This document shows, piece by piece, positions 8,856 through 17,114 of a stretch of DNA of 64,000 nt. A program made the translations under genes and the position numbers. The notes under the pieces were generated by a model, which saw only the letters and a list, made by a program, of their open reading frames with translations, was not told the DNA's origin and ran no database searches. How positions within the stretch are numbered: position 1 is the first letter of the stretch; each line of letters begins with the position of its first letter. This DNA comes from Fodinibius halophilus (GTDB lineage Bacteria > Bacteroidota > Rhodothermia > Balneolales > Balneolaceae), in the NCBI RefSeq assembly GCF_011059105.1, contig NZ_JAALLS010000012.1, positions 1 to 64,000 of the forward strand. Direction: 5' to 3'.

Positions 8856-9749
8856 ATGGGCTATAATTTCAAGAAATTGGTTTTTGCCATCCTTGGCGCT
8901 TCCAGTGGTTTAGCAGCATTAGCACTATTAATTATTTTTTTAACCGTTGACCTTGATGCCCAGGATCCTGAGGCAGAACCACTTGTTGTTGCACTTGCTA
9001 TTATTTTCGGAATTGCGAGCCTTATCTTATGGACCGCTAAAAAGCATTACGGCGAAAAAGCTGCATTTTATGAACAAGCCAAGAAAAAGTATCCCGATGA
9101 CCCTTGGAGACAACGTGAATCTTGGGCAAGCAATGAGATCATCGAGTGGTATCCCTCTCAACAGATCGGACTTTTCTTTGCTTATGCGGTCGTCTTATTT
9201 GTTGGCGGGATTATCACTTATTTCAATATTAACGATACATTATTAACCTACTCCACTATTACATGGAAAACGCTTCTTCCCATAGGGGTGCCGCTACTGC
9301 TACTCCCGTGGGCAGCTAAAAGAGGCTTTTTACTACTAAAGAGAGGGCCTTTCAAAGTGCAGTTGGCTGATATGCCATCTACTGTAGGCGAACCAATATC
9401 GGGGACTATCACCCTGAATGATGGCGGTGTACGTCTGCCCGAGAAGCTAACGGTGCAACTATTATGTCGTAAAGTCCGCACCCATCACAACAGCTCCAGC
9501 AATGATAAAGTAACGAACCGCGCCGAAGAAGATGCCCTCTGGTCAGAAAAGACAAAGCTCCCAATTTCACAACCCGATGCCGATCGAAACGTCACTATTT
9601 CCTTTCGTTTTACTCCGCCTGATGACCTCCCACCTGCAGATGTACAATCAAGCTCTACCCCGCGTATTGCATGGATGCTACGGCTACGTGATATCTATAA
9701 TAAACGCATGTATGATTACGCGGTAGAACTACCCGTTTTTGAGGAATAG
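8856..9749 (+). CDS. DUF3592-like membrane protein with arrestin-like C-terminal domain
   Basis: A 297-aa protein. Four hydrophobic segments occur (about 10-30, 45-60, 105-125, 135-155). Between segments 2 and 3 lies 'PDDPWRQRESWASNEI', a motif I associate with DUF3592 proteins. The C-terminal 130 residues look like a beta-sandwich that could be arrestin-like (starting 'PFKVQLADMPSTVGEPISG'). No enzyme motif. Monocistronic. The role is unknown; the fold assignment rests on motif resemblance. Confidence 0.6.
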   Translation: MGYNFKKLVFAILGASSGLAALALLIIFLTVDLDAQDPEAEPLVVALAIIFGIASLILWTAKKHYGEKAAFYEQAKKKYPDDPWRQRESWASNEIIEWYPSQQIGLFFAYAVVLFVGGIITYFNINDTLLTYSTITWKTLLPIGVPLLLLPWAAKRGFLLLKRGPFKVQLADMPSTVGEPISGTITLNDGGVRLPEKLTVQLLCRKVRTHHNSSSNDKVTNRAEEDALWSEKTKLPISQPDADRNVTISFRFTPPDDLPPADVQSSSTPRIAWMLRLRDIYNKRMYDYAVELPVFEE

Positions 9750-9777
9750 CCTGATAGTGGACTGTATTCAAACAGCG

Positions 9778-10422
9778 CTACTTATGTAATTCTTGTTGAA
9801 CAATCGTTTCCAGTTGCTGGTAACTAAGGGCTCCTAAAAAGCCCTTTCCATTGATTATAATGTAAGGCACCCCGCGAAATCCCAATTTGCTGGAACTACG
9901 TTCATCTTTTTTCACCTCTTCCTCTGTTGCCCTGTCTTCAATACAGCTTAGATATTCAGTATTATCTATTCGGTCGGTACTTTCTGCCAATCCCTTCCAA
10001 TCAACCTCTCGGCTTTCCTCCCCAAATAGCTTGCGATGTATAGTATCAAACCCTTTTTGACGCCCGGCGCAGTGTGCCGCAATGGCTGAAAAATAGTTAT
10101 AACCGAATTCGCCTAAATGAACGGGCTTGTAGTATATGGATACTTCTTGGGGAAAGGTTGTTCACAGCTTTGACAGTGAATGGTCCAACACCCGGCAATA
10201 GCCACATCCATAACTGTAATACTCAATTATTATCACTTGAGACTGCCCGTTGCCATGCAATGGAGAATAGGAGGTACGCAATGTATCCCAATTGTGGACT
10301 TTGTCATGTGCAGGAATAGCTACCTCACTGTTAAAAAAATTTGGGGTGGTTAGCCCAACAACGACTATAGCCAATGCTACCAACCCATAAGTGAGCCAGT
10401 CTACTTTTTCTTTTTGAGCCAT
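9778..10422 (-). pseudogene. DsbA/thioredoxin-fold protein interrupted by an in-frame TGA
   Basis: Reading one frame from ATG 10422 gives an N-terminal membrane anchor or signal segment (residues 10-28), the redox motif YGCGYCR (CGYC), then TGA at 10164-10162 (codon 87). The same frame stays open to 9778, with a normal DsbA-like second half ('EVSIYYKPVHLGEFGYN', and 'LGFRGVPYIIINGKGF' with the conserved cis-Pro). One C-to-T change from CGA (Arg) would create the stop; it is not at a catalytic Cys, so selenocysteine is unlikely. The gene starts 3 bases after the propeller gene's stop. Either it is a pseudogene, the stop is read through, or there is a sequencing error. Confidence 0.85.
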
Positions 10423-10425
10423 GTT

Positions 10426-11505
10426 TTATTTCGCTGATAAACTTTTCGGCAAGCTATACTGTATGATATCAACACCTTCTGCTGTTTTTTCAAGACATAA
10501 TAAATTTTCTCCCCCCGCGGTTGCCGTACAATCAGTAACTTCTCTATCCAGATGGATTTTTGTGTCTCGGTTACCATTCCAATCAAAAACATGAATAGTA
10601 TCACTGCTATCAGTTCGTTTATGACTCCGCTTTCGCCCGGAGTATAATGCGTATATATGATCAGCGGTGGTGCTAACATCAATATATGCCAGCCTTGTAT
10701 CTCCATCTTGAGCCATGCTGGTCCCCTGGGATGTTTGGCAAACAGAAAACAGTGGTGGGAAGAAATCACCCGAAGGCCTCACAGTTGCATTTTTCTTACC
10801 TGAGACTGAATAAATATCCAACTTATTGGTATAAAAATAAGCGAAAGCCACTTTAGTACCATCCCCATTTGTTGTTGGCAAAACAGTATATGCATGCTGT
10901 ATAACACTTAACGGGGTATCGCTCTCTTCATATTCAAACTCATCAGACTTTGCAGCAACACTACCCGTGCTGTCAATTGTTATAAATCGATGTCCCTTTT
11001 TGAAAATGCCGGTAGTTATAAACTCTCTTTTTTGGGGCCACCCCGTAATTCGCAGAGGAAGGCCTGCATCTGCACTCAACATTTGCGTATATGAAGGGGA
11101 ATAACTTGAACTATTGGCAACAGCATCCAAATCGTAACAAGTAACGCGCCTCAACTGGATATCATATATACAAAACTGCTGGGACCCATCCTTTACAGCA
11201 AACAGGTTCCATATACTTAAATACTCATTGGGGCCTTTCCCCTGCTTTCCGAATGCTTTAACAAGCTGCTTAGATTCCGGGTCATATATCCGGACCTTTT
11301 TATCAGCTACCTTATCAACAATAACAACATAGTCACCAACTGAAAGAATCTTTGCCGGATTATATAATGGGTCCTCTCCCTGCTCCCATACCTCAGAAGT
11401 TGTTATATCAATTTCTGAAAAATCCTGGGCAAAAAGGGTAGATACAGGGATCATTAGAAGAACTACCAGACTTACATACGATACTACCGATTTGACGTTT
11501 TTCAT
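10426..11505 (-). CDS. Six-bladed beta-propeller secreted protein
   Basis: A 359-aa exported protein. The signal peptide is residues 1-26 (hydrophobic core, cleavage after TLFA-Q). The propeller body carries 'KAFGKQGKGPNEYLSIWNLF', the hallmark of BF4221-like six-bladed propellers. It follows a small Cys-rich peptide gene (232-base gap) and precedes the thioredoxin-fold gene by 3 bases, so propeller and thioredoxin-fold protein are co-transcribed. The arrangement suggests an envelope cassette around a disulfide-rich peptide; the biochemical role is unknown. Confidence 0.85.
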   Translation of the reverse strand: MKNVKSVVSYVSLVVLLMIPVSTLFAQDFSEIDITTSEVWEQGEDPLYNPAKILSVGDYVVIVDKVADKKVRIYDPESKQLVKAFGKQGKGPNEYLSIWNLFAVKDGSQQFCIYDIQLRRVTCYDLDAVANSSSYSPSYTQMLSADAGLPLRITGWPQKREFITTGIFKKGHRFITIDSTGSVAAKSDEFEYEESDTPLSVIQHAYTVLPTTNGDGTKVAFAYFYTNKLDIYSVSGKKNATVRPSGDFFPPLFSVCQTSQGTSMAQDGDTRLAYIDVSTTADHIYALYSGRKRSHKRTDSSDTIHVFDWNGNRDTKIHLDREVTDCTATAGGENLLCLEKTAEGVDIIQYSLPKSLSAK

Positions 11506-11737
11506 TTCTTGTACTTTACTTTTTGATGAATGATGAACCCCATCTCCCTATTGAAGATGAGAAAAGATGTATATTGGCTACCGAAGATGATGGACCAATA
11601 ATATACAGATGGCATGACCACTATTACTTATAAGGATGCTGCCAAATAAGCGGCCGATTGGATATACTATTCCGGTTGCAGGTGTAGAAGATAGTCTTAA
11701 TATATTGCTCTGTCAGCTAACCTTTTTCTTAGAGGTA

Positions 11738-11965
11738 TTATCTTATCTCTTTTGCACCACAGCCGGTGCCAGGCTTGTTCATATAAGATTCTGTTATGGT
11801 ATGGTCGCCAATAACACATATGCCACTACCTGCACAACAAACTCCCATCGAAGCTTCAGCATCATTGAATACAGAAATGTTGCTGTCCCAAACAGTCAAT
11901 AAAATTGGAGCCGCCGCTAATATTATTGCCAAGCAGAAGATGCGAACAATTCGTTTTATTTTCAT
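11738..11965 (-). CDS. Small Cys-rich secreted peptide, NVEALA-like
   Basis: A 75-aa precursor. A basic start and hydrophobic segment (residues 5-25) lead to 'FNDAEAS' (33-39), the position and pattern of the NVEALA motif, then a short mature region with Cys43, Cys44, Cys50 and Cys69 and 'ICVIGDHTITES'. This matches the layout of NVEALA-type peptides of Bacteroidetes, whose function is unknown. Upstream of and same strand as a propeller and a CGYC thioredoxin-fold gene, which could bind and oxidise it. The family call is by motif resemblance. Confidence 0.7.
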   Translation of the reverse strand: MKIKRIVRIFCLAIILAAAPILLTVWDSNISVFNDAEASMGVCCAGSGICVIGDHTITESYMNKPGTGCGAKEIR

Positions 11966-12193
11966 AATAGCCCTTGATCGTATTATTTGGAATTACACTC
12001 TGTTATTTTTTATCGGTAACCGATTGCGCCCCACCTAACAAAAGCATAAACACGCCTTTGCACATTAATTATTTAATCATAGAATCTCAAAAAATTAATG
12101 GATTGAACACAGCAAATAAATTACTTAATGATAAAATCCACGGCAGGAAAACATCTGATGATGCCTGTACCCGTGACCCGTGGTTTACTTTCG

Positions 12194-12499
12194 CTATTTA
12201 TCATTCAGAATGCCTTTCATGCCCGTGAGGAACGAGCATATGAACGGATAGCCACCCGTTTTATGCGGAACTGTAAAAGTAACTTCAACAGTCTCATCAC
12301 TGGCAGCTAATCCTGTATAGGCGATAGGTTGAATGTCGGCGCTGTGTTGGGCTTCGTCCTTATTTTCAGAACTGCAAACTGTCACCCACAGGCCGTAACA
12401 AACAACAATACAAGAAGAAATATATACATTAAATACCGCACATATTATGATGAGATATAGTTGATTATAATTCAGTGAAAAATTATACCAATGTTGCAT
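12194..12499 (-). pseudogene. Remnant of a plastocyanin/azurin-like copper protein
   Basis: A 101-aa frame with a damaged hydrophobic start, a Cys followed by 'SSENKDEA' like a lipoprotein linker, then 'TVEVTFTVPHKTGGYPFICS'. That is the C-terminal strand of a blue-copper protein including the Cys ligand. It then jumps to 'LTGMKGIL', whereas cupredoxins have a PGH...MKG loop. The C-terminal His ligand and the upstream His ligand region are absent, so internal deletions have probably removed copper binding. It overlaps the 3' end of the OsmC gene by 17 bases. Confidence 0.6.
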
Positions 12500-12908
12500 T
12501 AAGAGTGATATCAGTTCCGGCTAATGCTTTCGATACTGGGCACCCTTCTTTTGCCCCCTCGGCAAATTGTTGAAACGTATCGTTATCAATATTAGGGATA
12601 TTCGCTTCTGCAATTAGCTTAATACCTGTTATAGCCGGGCCACCGTCGGTAACTTCAAAAGTGACCTCTGCCCGAGCTTCAACCGACTGTGGGTCGTGCC
12701 CCGCCTCGGCCAACTCATTCGATAGAGCCATAGCATAACATCCGGCATGGGCGGCCCCAATTAATTCTTCCGGATTTGTGCTTTCCCCATTCTCAAACCG
12801 AGAGGCAAACGTGTACTTCCCTTCATAGGAACCACTATCAAATTTCATAGTCCCATTTCCATTTTTTAGATCGCCATTCCATGTTGCATTTGCATTACTT
12901 GTAGGCAT
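12483..12908 (-). CDS. OsmC-family peroxiredoxin
   Basis: A 141-aa cytosolic thiol peroxidase of the OsmC branch, which reduces organic hydroperoxides using two Cys. The catalytic pair is visible: Cys57 in HAGCYAM and Cys123 in EGCPVSKAL. 'NPEELIGAAHAGCYAMALS' is the family hallmark. Full length. It lies downstream of the cbb3 oxidase genes on the same strand but faces away from them, with its own start; it probably protects against peroxide formed in respiration or acts in general stress. Confidence 0.93.
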   Translation of the reverse strand: MPTSNANATWNGDLKNGNGTMKFDSGSYEGKYTFASRFENGESTNPEELIGAAHAGCYAMALSNELAEAGHDPQSVEARAEVTFEVTDGGPAITGIKLIAEANIPNIDNDTFQQFAEGAKEGCPVSKALAGTDITLNATLV

Positions 12909-12958
12909 AATATTATCTGACTTTAATTATTATTTATATGATTAAGATTATATGAGTG

Positions 12959-13792
12959 CTAGTCTGAATTTCCTTTAACCCGTACTTTCTGTACTTGCTC
13001 AGCTGTAACAGTGGGAGCATTATTCCCCCAGCTTGTACGCTCATGATTAATGATTGCGGCCACTTCCTTATCAGAGAGTTGCTGAGAAAAGGGCGGCATA
13101 GCTGCAGAGTATTCTACCCCATCAATCGCTTTTCCCTGCATTCCAAATAAAATAATTTCAATATGGCGAGTGGGATCTTCAGCCGTTACAACGGAATCAT
13201 CCGAAAGTGGAGGAAAAGCACCGGGAACTCCCTCTCCGTTCCCCTGGTGACAACTGGCACAGCTCGTTCTATATAAGGTAGCTCCAATATTTGCTTTGGA
13301 ACCTGACGATGCCTGTTCTGCAGATTGAGTATTATTACCTTTGCCCGTAAAAAGACTGTAGGTGGGGGAACTTGCATATTCATCCGGCACATTCCACTGC
13401 TGGGCAATATAAAATGCGCTCCAAGCCACTACAACCAATAGCAAAACCCATGCCCATGTTGGTACCGGGGCAGGCGTTTCAGCCCTCGATGGTTCCCAAA
13501 ATGGCTCTTTGGCCCCTCCATACGCATTTAATAGAATAGGAACCTTCCCCTCCAGCATATCATTATCCTGCAAGCCTTCAACATCAATACCCGGGCCGTT
13601 TCTAACCTCGAAGGGAATAGAACGCACTCCTTTATGGCCGGTTGCATCGGTAGCTACCACCTTTAAGGTGTGGTGACCATCCTCTAACTGAGTTGTATCC
13701 AACTCAAACCGAACGGGAGGACGGTATGAAACAATCGGCTCATCCTCATCATCCAGATAAACATGTATTAAATTACTATTGTTTTCAGCCAT
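12959..13792 (-). CDS. CcoP-like membrane cytochrome c with N-terminal Ig-like domain
   Basis: A 277-aa subunit of the cbb3-type oxidase locus. Residues 20-92 look like an Ig-like beta-sandwich ('GHHTLKVVATDATGHKG'), followed by one transmembrane helix at 112-131, a Ser/Gln-rich linker and one class I cytochrome c domain with haem motif CASCH at 178-182. Usual CcoP has two haem domains and no Ig-like domain. The haem domain is nearly a copy of the C-terminal one in the CcoO-like protein (both end with 'AAIINHERTSWGN' or a close variant), pointing to intra-operon duplication. It should pass electrons to the CcoO/CcoN core. Confidence 0.85.
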   Translation of the reverse strand: MAENNSNLIHVYLDDEDEPIVSYRPPVRFELDTTQLEDGHHTLKVVATDATGHKGVRSIPFEVRNGPGIDVEGLQDNDMLEGKVPILLNAYGGAKEPFWEPSRAETPAPVPTWAWVLLLVVVAWSAFYIAQQWNVPDEYASSPTYSLFTGKGNNTQSAEQASSGSKANIGATLYRTSCASCHQGNGEGVPGAFPPLSDDSVVTAEDPTRHIEIILFGMQGKAIDGVEYSAAMPPFSQQLSDKEVAAIINHERTSWGNNAPTVTAEQVQKVRVKGNSD

Positions 13793-13803
13793 TGTGTTCG
13801 TAG

Positions 13804-14028
13804 TTAGGATTCGTCTTTTAAAATCTTTCGTTTGATATGATCCTCAGATTGCTCTCCCGGCCAGACAAACCATTTGACGGCAAAAATCACCACCCCCAAC
13901 ACAATAATGGATGAACCGATAAGCACGAGATAATAAAGCAGGCTGTCCGGCGGTGCATATTCTCGCCCCTCACTGGAGGTAGAGAATTCAGATACTTGCT
14001 GTATAAGCGTAAATAGGAGCATAAACAT
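13804..14028 (-). CDS. Small CcoQ-like membrane subunit
   Basis: A 74-aa protein with one strong transmembrane helix (about residues 31-53) ending 'FAVKWFVWPGE' and a charged tail, in the CcoQ position between the CcoO-like and CcoP-like genes. It is separated by 2 bases from the CcoO-like stop and 11 bases from the next gene. Sequence is not strongly diagnostic; the call rests on size, topology and operon position. CcoQ normally stabilises the oxidase. Confidence 0.65.
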   Translation of the reverse strand: MFMLLFTLIQQVSEFSTSSEGREYAPPDSLLYYLVLIGSSIIVLGVVIFAVKWFVWPGEQSEDHIKRKILKDES

Positions 14029-14030
14029 GA

Positions 14031-15044
14031 TTATTCCTCGGCTTGAATTTTATTTAACTCATCATTTTTACGGACTTTTGCTACATCTTCAGCCGTTACG
14101 GTAGGTGCATCATTGCCCCAGCTCGTTCGCTCATGATTAATGACTGCAGCTACTTCTTCATCAGATAACAGTTTTCCAAATGGCTGCATAGCCCCCTGAT
14201 ACGCCGTTCCCTTAATGGTTTTTCCCTGCAGTCCATAGAGTACAACTTGTATATGCTTGGTAGGATCTTTTGCCATTACAACCGGATCATCAACCATTGG
14301 AGGGAACACTCCTTGTACTCCTTTCCCGTCACTTTGGTGACAAGAGGCACAGTTATCGGCATAAATCGTAGCACCGCTTATTTCCTTTTTGGCCGCCTGA
14401 GCTGCAACCGAATCGGCCTTTGCTTTTTGGGCTGCTGTTGGTCGGGCGTCCGTCGACACTTGTTTCAGGGATTTTAAATACGCTACCAGTGCCTTGGCCT
14501 TTTCAGTAGCAATAATCTTCCCATTAGAGGGGCCATAATCCCCGGGCATAGACACAACCATAGCATTTTTAGATGGGTTTTCTGCCACCTTAAACAACCA
14601 GGGATAAGAAGGCATTATAGATTCTTCCACTACTGACCGAGGATTATACAAGTGCATATAATGCCAAACAGCACTTGGCTGGCGCTTGCCGATATTGCTT
14701 AGATCCGGACCCGTTCGCTCGCTACCTAATACAGCCGGTGTCTGTCTCCAAACACTGGGACGGTTAACACGCGCATAATCACCCGGAGCAGATGGGCGTC
14801 CCCAATTCTCATCCATTGCAATGGGGCGAACTTGTTGCGTATGGCAATACACACAACCTTCATTTATAAATACTTTCATTCCCCTTCGCTCGACCTCACT
14901 CATAGGCTCGCTGGCCGGAAGCGGTTTATTTTCTTGCTGTACCCAGAGAGCAGGAAAAACGGCAATAATGAGGCTAAGGAAAACAAAGCCCCAAAATATT
15001 ACACCAAAAAGCAGTTTATGATTTTTGTGAAAATTAAGTTTCAT
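14031..15044 (-). CDS. ccoO: CcoO-like cytochrome c subunit fused to a second cytochrome c domain
   Basis: A 337-aa protein. An N-terminal membrane anchor (about 12-34) precedes the CcoO domain with haem motif CVYCH at 64-68 and family-typical 'WGRPSAPGDYARVNRP', 'GSERTGPDLSNIG' and 'MPSYPWLF'. An Ala/Lys-rich linker (about 200-222) joins a second cytochrome c with CASCH at 232-236. Ordinary CcoO carries one haem; this fusion makes it di-haem, with the added domain paralogous to that of the downstream CcoP-like subunit. Periplasmic electron transfer to CcoN. Confidence 0.92.
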   Translation of the reverse strand: MKLNFHKNHKLLFGVIFWGFVFLSLIIAVFPALWVQQENKPLPASEPMSEVERRGMKVFINEGCVYCHTQQVRPIAMDENWGRPSAPGDYARVNRPSVWRQTPAVLGSERTGPDLSNIGKRQPSAVWHYMHLYNPRSVVEESIMPSYPWLFKVAENPSKNAMVVSMPGDYGPSNGKIIATEKAKALVAYLKSLKQVSTDARPTAAQKAKADSVAAQAAKKEISGATIYADNCASCHQSDGKGVQGVFPPMVDDPVVMAKDPTKHIQVVLYGLQGKTIKGTAYQGAMQPFGKLLSDEEVAAVINHERTSWGNDAPTVTAEDVAKVRKNDELNKIQAEE

Positions 15045-15058
15045 AGCACATACATTAT

Positions 15059-16489
15059 TTATGAGTTGGAAGGTTCATCAACGTTCTTATTGCTCTGAGG
15101 TCGCATTTTCCAGACGTTGTAGGCGAAAATCAGATGCGACATAAACATCATAGTACCGCCAACCGCACGCCATACCCAGTAAGGAGCCATCAGGGTTACT
15201 GATTCCATAAATGGGTCTCCTGCTATCCAGCTAAGCCCCTGCAATGTTCCACCGATCATCAGGGGAATACTGTACACCAACACCCCTATAAAGGCCAACC
15301 AGAAATGTGCGCCAACAGCAAATTGCGGCGGCTCATAACCGGTCATTCTCGGGATTAACCCATAAATGCCGCCCCACACCAAGAATGACACAAAACCATA
15401 CATACTCATATGTGAATGAGCAATTGTAAAGTTGGTGAAGTGCCACGTTTTATTCAGCGATCGGAAAGCTTCCAGCGTACCCTGGTAAGATACAATGGCA
15501 TAGAAAATGACGCCCACCAGAATAAAGGGCAGCGAATAACTACGAGCGATAGAGCGCCACTTACCGCGCATCGTCAACAAAAAATTTCCTGTTCCAGCTG
15601 TTACCGGTACAATCATCCCTACACTAAAAACGATAGCAACAGTTTGGATCCACCAGGGAATGGGACTAAATACAAAGTGATGCGAACCTATCATTGTATA
15701 AAAGACCATTTGCGTCCAAAAAGCCAGCACCCCCAGTGAGTAGGAATAAATGGGTCTGTTCAATAATTTGGGCAAGAAGTAATACGTCAACCCCAGCACC
15801 ATCGGTGTAAACCATTGCCCCACCCCTTGGTGCATGTAATACCCCTGAATTACCGTCTGGCTAATTCCGTCTTGTTGATATCCCGGCAAATAAGCGATGG
15901 CTGCCAGGATAATTGTCCACAGGCAGGCGGCCAGTATGTACCAGTTGGAAATATAGATCTCTTTTACATTACGGTTGGCAATCGTTTTGTACAGATTATA
16001 GGCAACCAAGATCAACCCGAATGCAAAAAGCGAAAAAATAGGCCAGATAAATTCGCGGTATTCCTGCGCCCCGTTATTAATACCGGCCATAAGGCTTATA
16101 ACTCCTAATATTACTGATAGATTCATCAGCCAGAGACTAGCCCATCCCACTCGGTAACTAAACAGCTCGCGTTGGCTGGTACGGGGTACCACATATAACG
16201 CCAGTGCAAGCATCGCCTGGGAAAGGAACCCCCAAAATACCACATTAGTATGCACCGGACGCAAGCGCCCGAATGATAGCCAGGAAATCGTGTCAATTTC
16301 CGGCCAAATAAATTTAAATCCTAAATATTCACCAACTAAGGTGCCAAACACCAGCCAAAAAGCGGAACAGGCAATAAAGGAAAATATCAGTTTAACAGAT
16401 TTAGAGGAGGTCTCTATGCGCTCTTCGGCTTTTGCTTTTTCGACCGTTAAGGGTCGCTCTACAGATTGTACAGCAGAAGGTTTATTCAT
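15059..16489 (-). CDS. ccoN: cbb3-type cytochrome c oxidase catalytic subunit I
   Basis: A 476-aa, 12-helix haem-copper oxidase core that reduces O2 to water at high affinity while pumping protons. Haem b ligand His is in 'LRPVHTNVVFWGF'; the CuB histidines are in 'YYMHQGVGQWFT' and GSHHFVFSP; 'FTIAHSHMSMYGFVSF' carries the distal haem ligands. A cytosolic N-terminal extension of about 30 residues precedes helix 1. First gene of the ccoN-ccoO-ccoQ-ccoP-like operon, 14 bases before ccoO. Divergence around the CuB site (HQGVGQ instead of HNAVGF) suggests a distinct cbb3 subgroup. Confidence 0.95.
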   Translation of the reverse strand: MNKPSAVQSVERPLTVEKAKAEERIETSSKSVKLIFSFIACSAFWLVFGTLVGEYLGFKFIWPEIDTISWLSFGRLRPVHTNVVFWGFLSQAMLALALYVVPRTSQRELFSYRVGWASLWLMNLSVILGVISLMAGINNGAQEYREFIWPIFSLFAFGLILVAYNLYKTIANRNVKEIYISNWYILAACLWTIILAAIAYLPGYQQDGISQTVIQGYYMHQGVGQWFTPMVLGLTYYFLPKLLNRPIYSYSLGVLAFWTQMVFYTMIGSHHFVFSPIPWWIQTVAIVFSVGMIVPVTAGTGNFLLTMRGKWRSIARSYSLPFILVGVIFYAIVSYQGTLEAFRSLNKTWHFTNFTIAHSHMSMYGFVSFLVWGGIYGLIPRMTGYEPPQFAVGAHFWLAFIGVLVYSIPLMIGGTLQGLSWIAGDPFMESVTLMAPYWVWRAVGGTMMFMSHLIFAYNVWKMRPQSNKNVDEPSNS

Positions 16490-16603
16490 TTTTGATTTCT
16501 ATTTTTGAAGTCAATCTTCATTTTAATGCTTTATCTCTTGTTTCCAAGCTGTTTAGGTTTTGTTGATAGTTGTTAGATATAAAATCCCAATTACAAATAG
16601 GCA

Positions 16604-16954
16604 TTACACAGGTTTTTCTTTCCAACTTTCGATTAAATGCTCTCGCTTATTTTCCTTTCCGCTCCATTGGTCAACATTGGGCAGTTCCTCTTTGGCTTGG
16701 TTGATGACATGGTCAGCCCATTCTTCAGAAAGCTGTTCATTTAACGCTATATAATCTTCCCACTCCATAGGCACTTCATCATCCGGATAGATAGCCTCTT
16801 CAGGACATTCGGCCACACATGCATCACAATCAATACATTCAAAAGGATCAATCACCAAAAAATTGGGGCCTTCTCGAAATGCATCCACCGGGCATACGGC
16901 TGCACAATTTGTATGCTTACATTGGATGCATGGGTCGGTAACTACGTAAGCCAT
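16604..16954 (-). CDS. fdxA: 7Fe-8S ferredoxin (FdxA type)
   Basis: A 116-aa ferredoxin. The N-terminus is 'MAYVVTDPCIQCKHTNCAAV', with CPVDAF following, which holds the 3Fe-4S/4Fe-4S cysteine pattern of FdxA, and the second cluster is 'CIDCDACVAECPEEAI'. The C-terminal 50 residues are acidic and helical, also typical. A soluble low-potential electron carrier. It lies upstream of ccoN on the same strand (115-base gap) and is divergent from the RIC-like di-iron and SufR-like genes, giving an iron-sulfur/oxygen themed cluster. Confidence 0.93.
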   Translation of the reverse strand: MAYVVTDPCIQCKHTNCAAVCPVDAFREGPNFLVIDPFECIDCDACVAECPEEAIYPDDEVPMEWEDYIALNEQLSEEWADHVINQAKEELPNVDQWSGKENKREHLIESWKEKPV

Positions 16955-17114
16955 CTCTACTTAGGTTAGTTATTTTCTTTGCTTCAACCCAAAGGTATGA
17001 GTCGGCAAAACTAATTTCAACTATTAAAACGGTTTTATCCGATTTAATTGATTAAATACATTTAGATGCCTATTTTCTAATTGCCGAGTTGATAATATAC
17101 AAAGACAAACTATT

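Noticed and set aside
10162-10164. TGA as a selenocysteine codon
   Set aside because: It is 9-10 residues beyond the redox CGYC motif at a non-catalytic position, where Arg is expected; no SECIS-like hairpin was evident.
11636-12310. Overlapping plus-strand small frames opposite the peptide gene
   Set aside because: They lack ribosome binding sites and recognisable sequence; the minus-strand Cys-rich peptide with signal sequence explains the region better.
16955-17114. NsrR-like site ('aaatacatttagatgcctattt') between ferredoxin and RIC-like genes
   Set aside because: The dyad is poor and does not match the TTAAGA-N8-TCTTAA boxes found near the Rrf2 gene.
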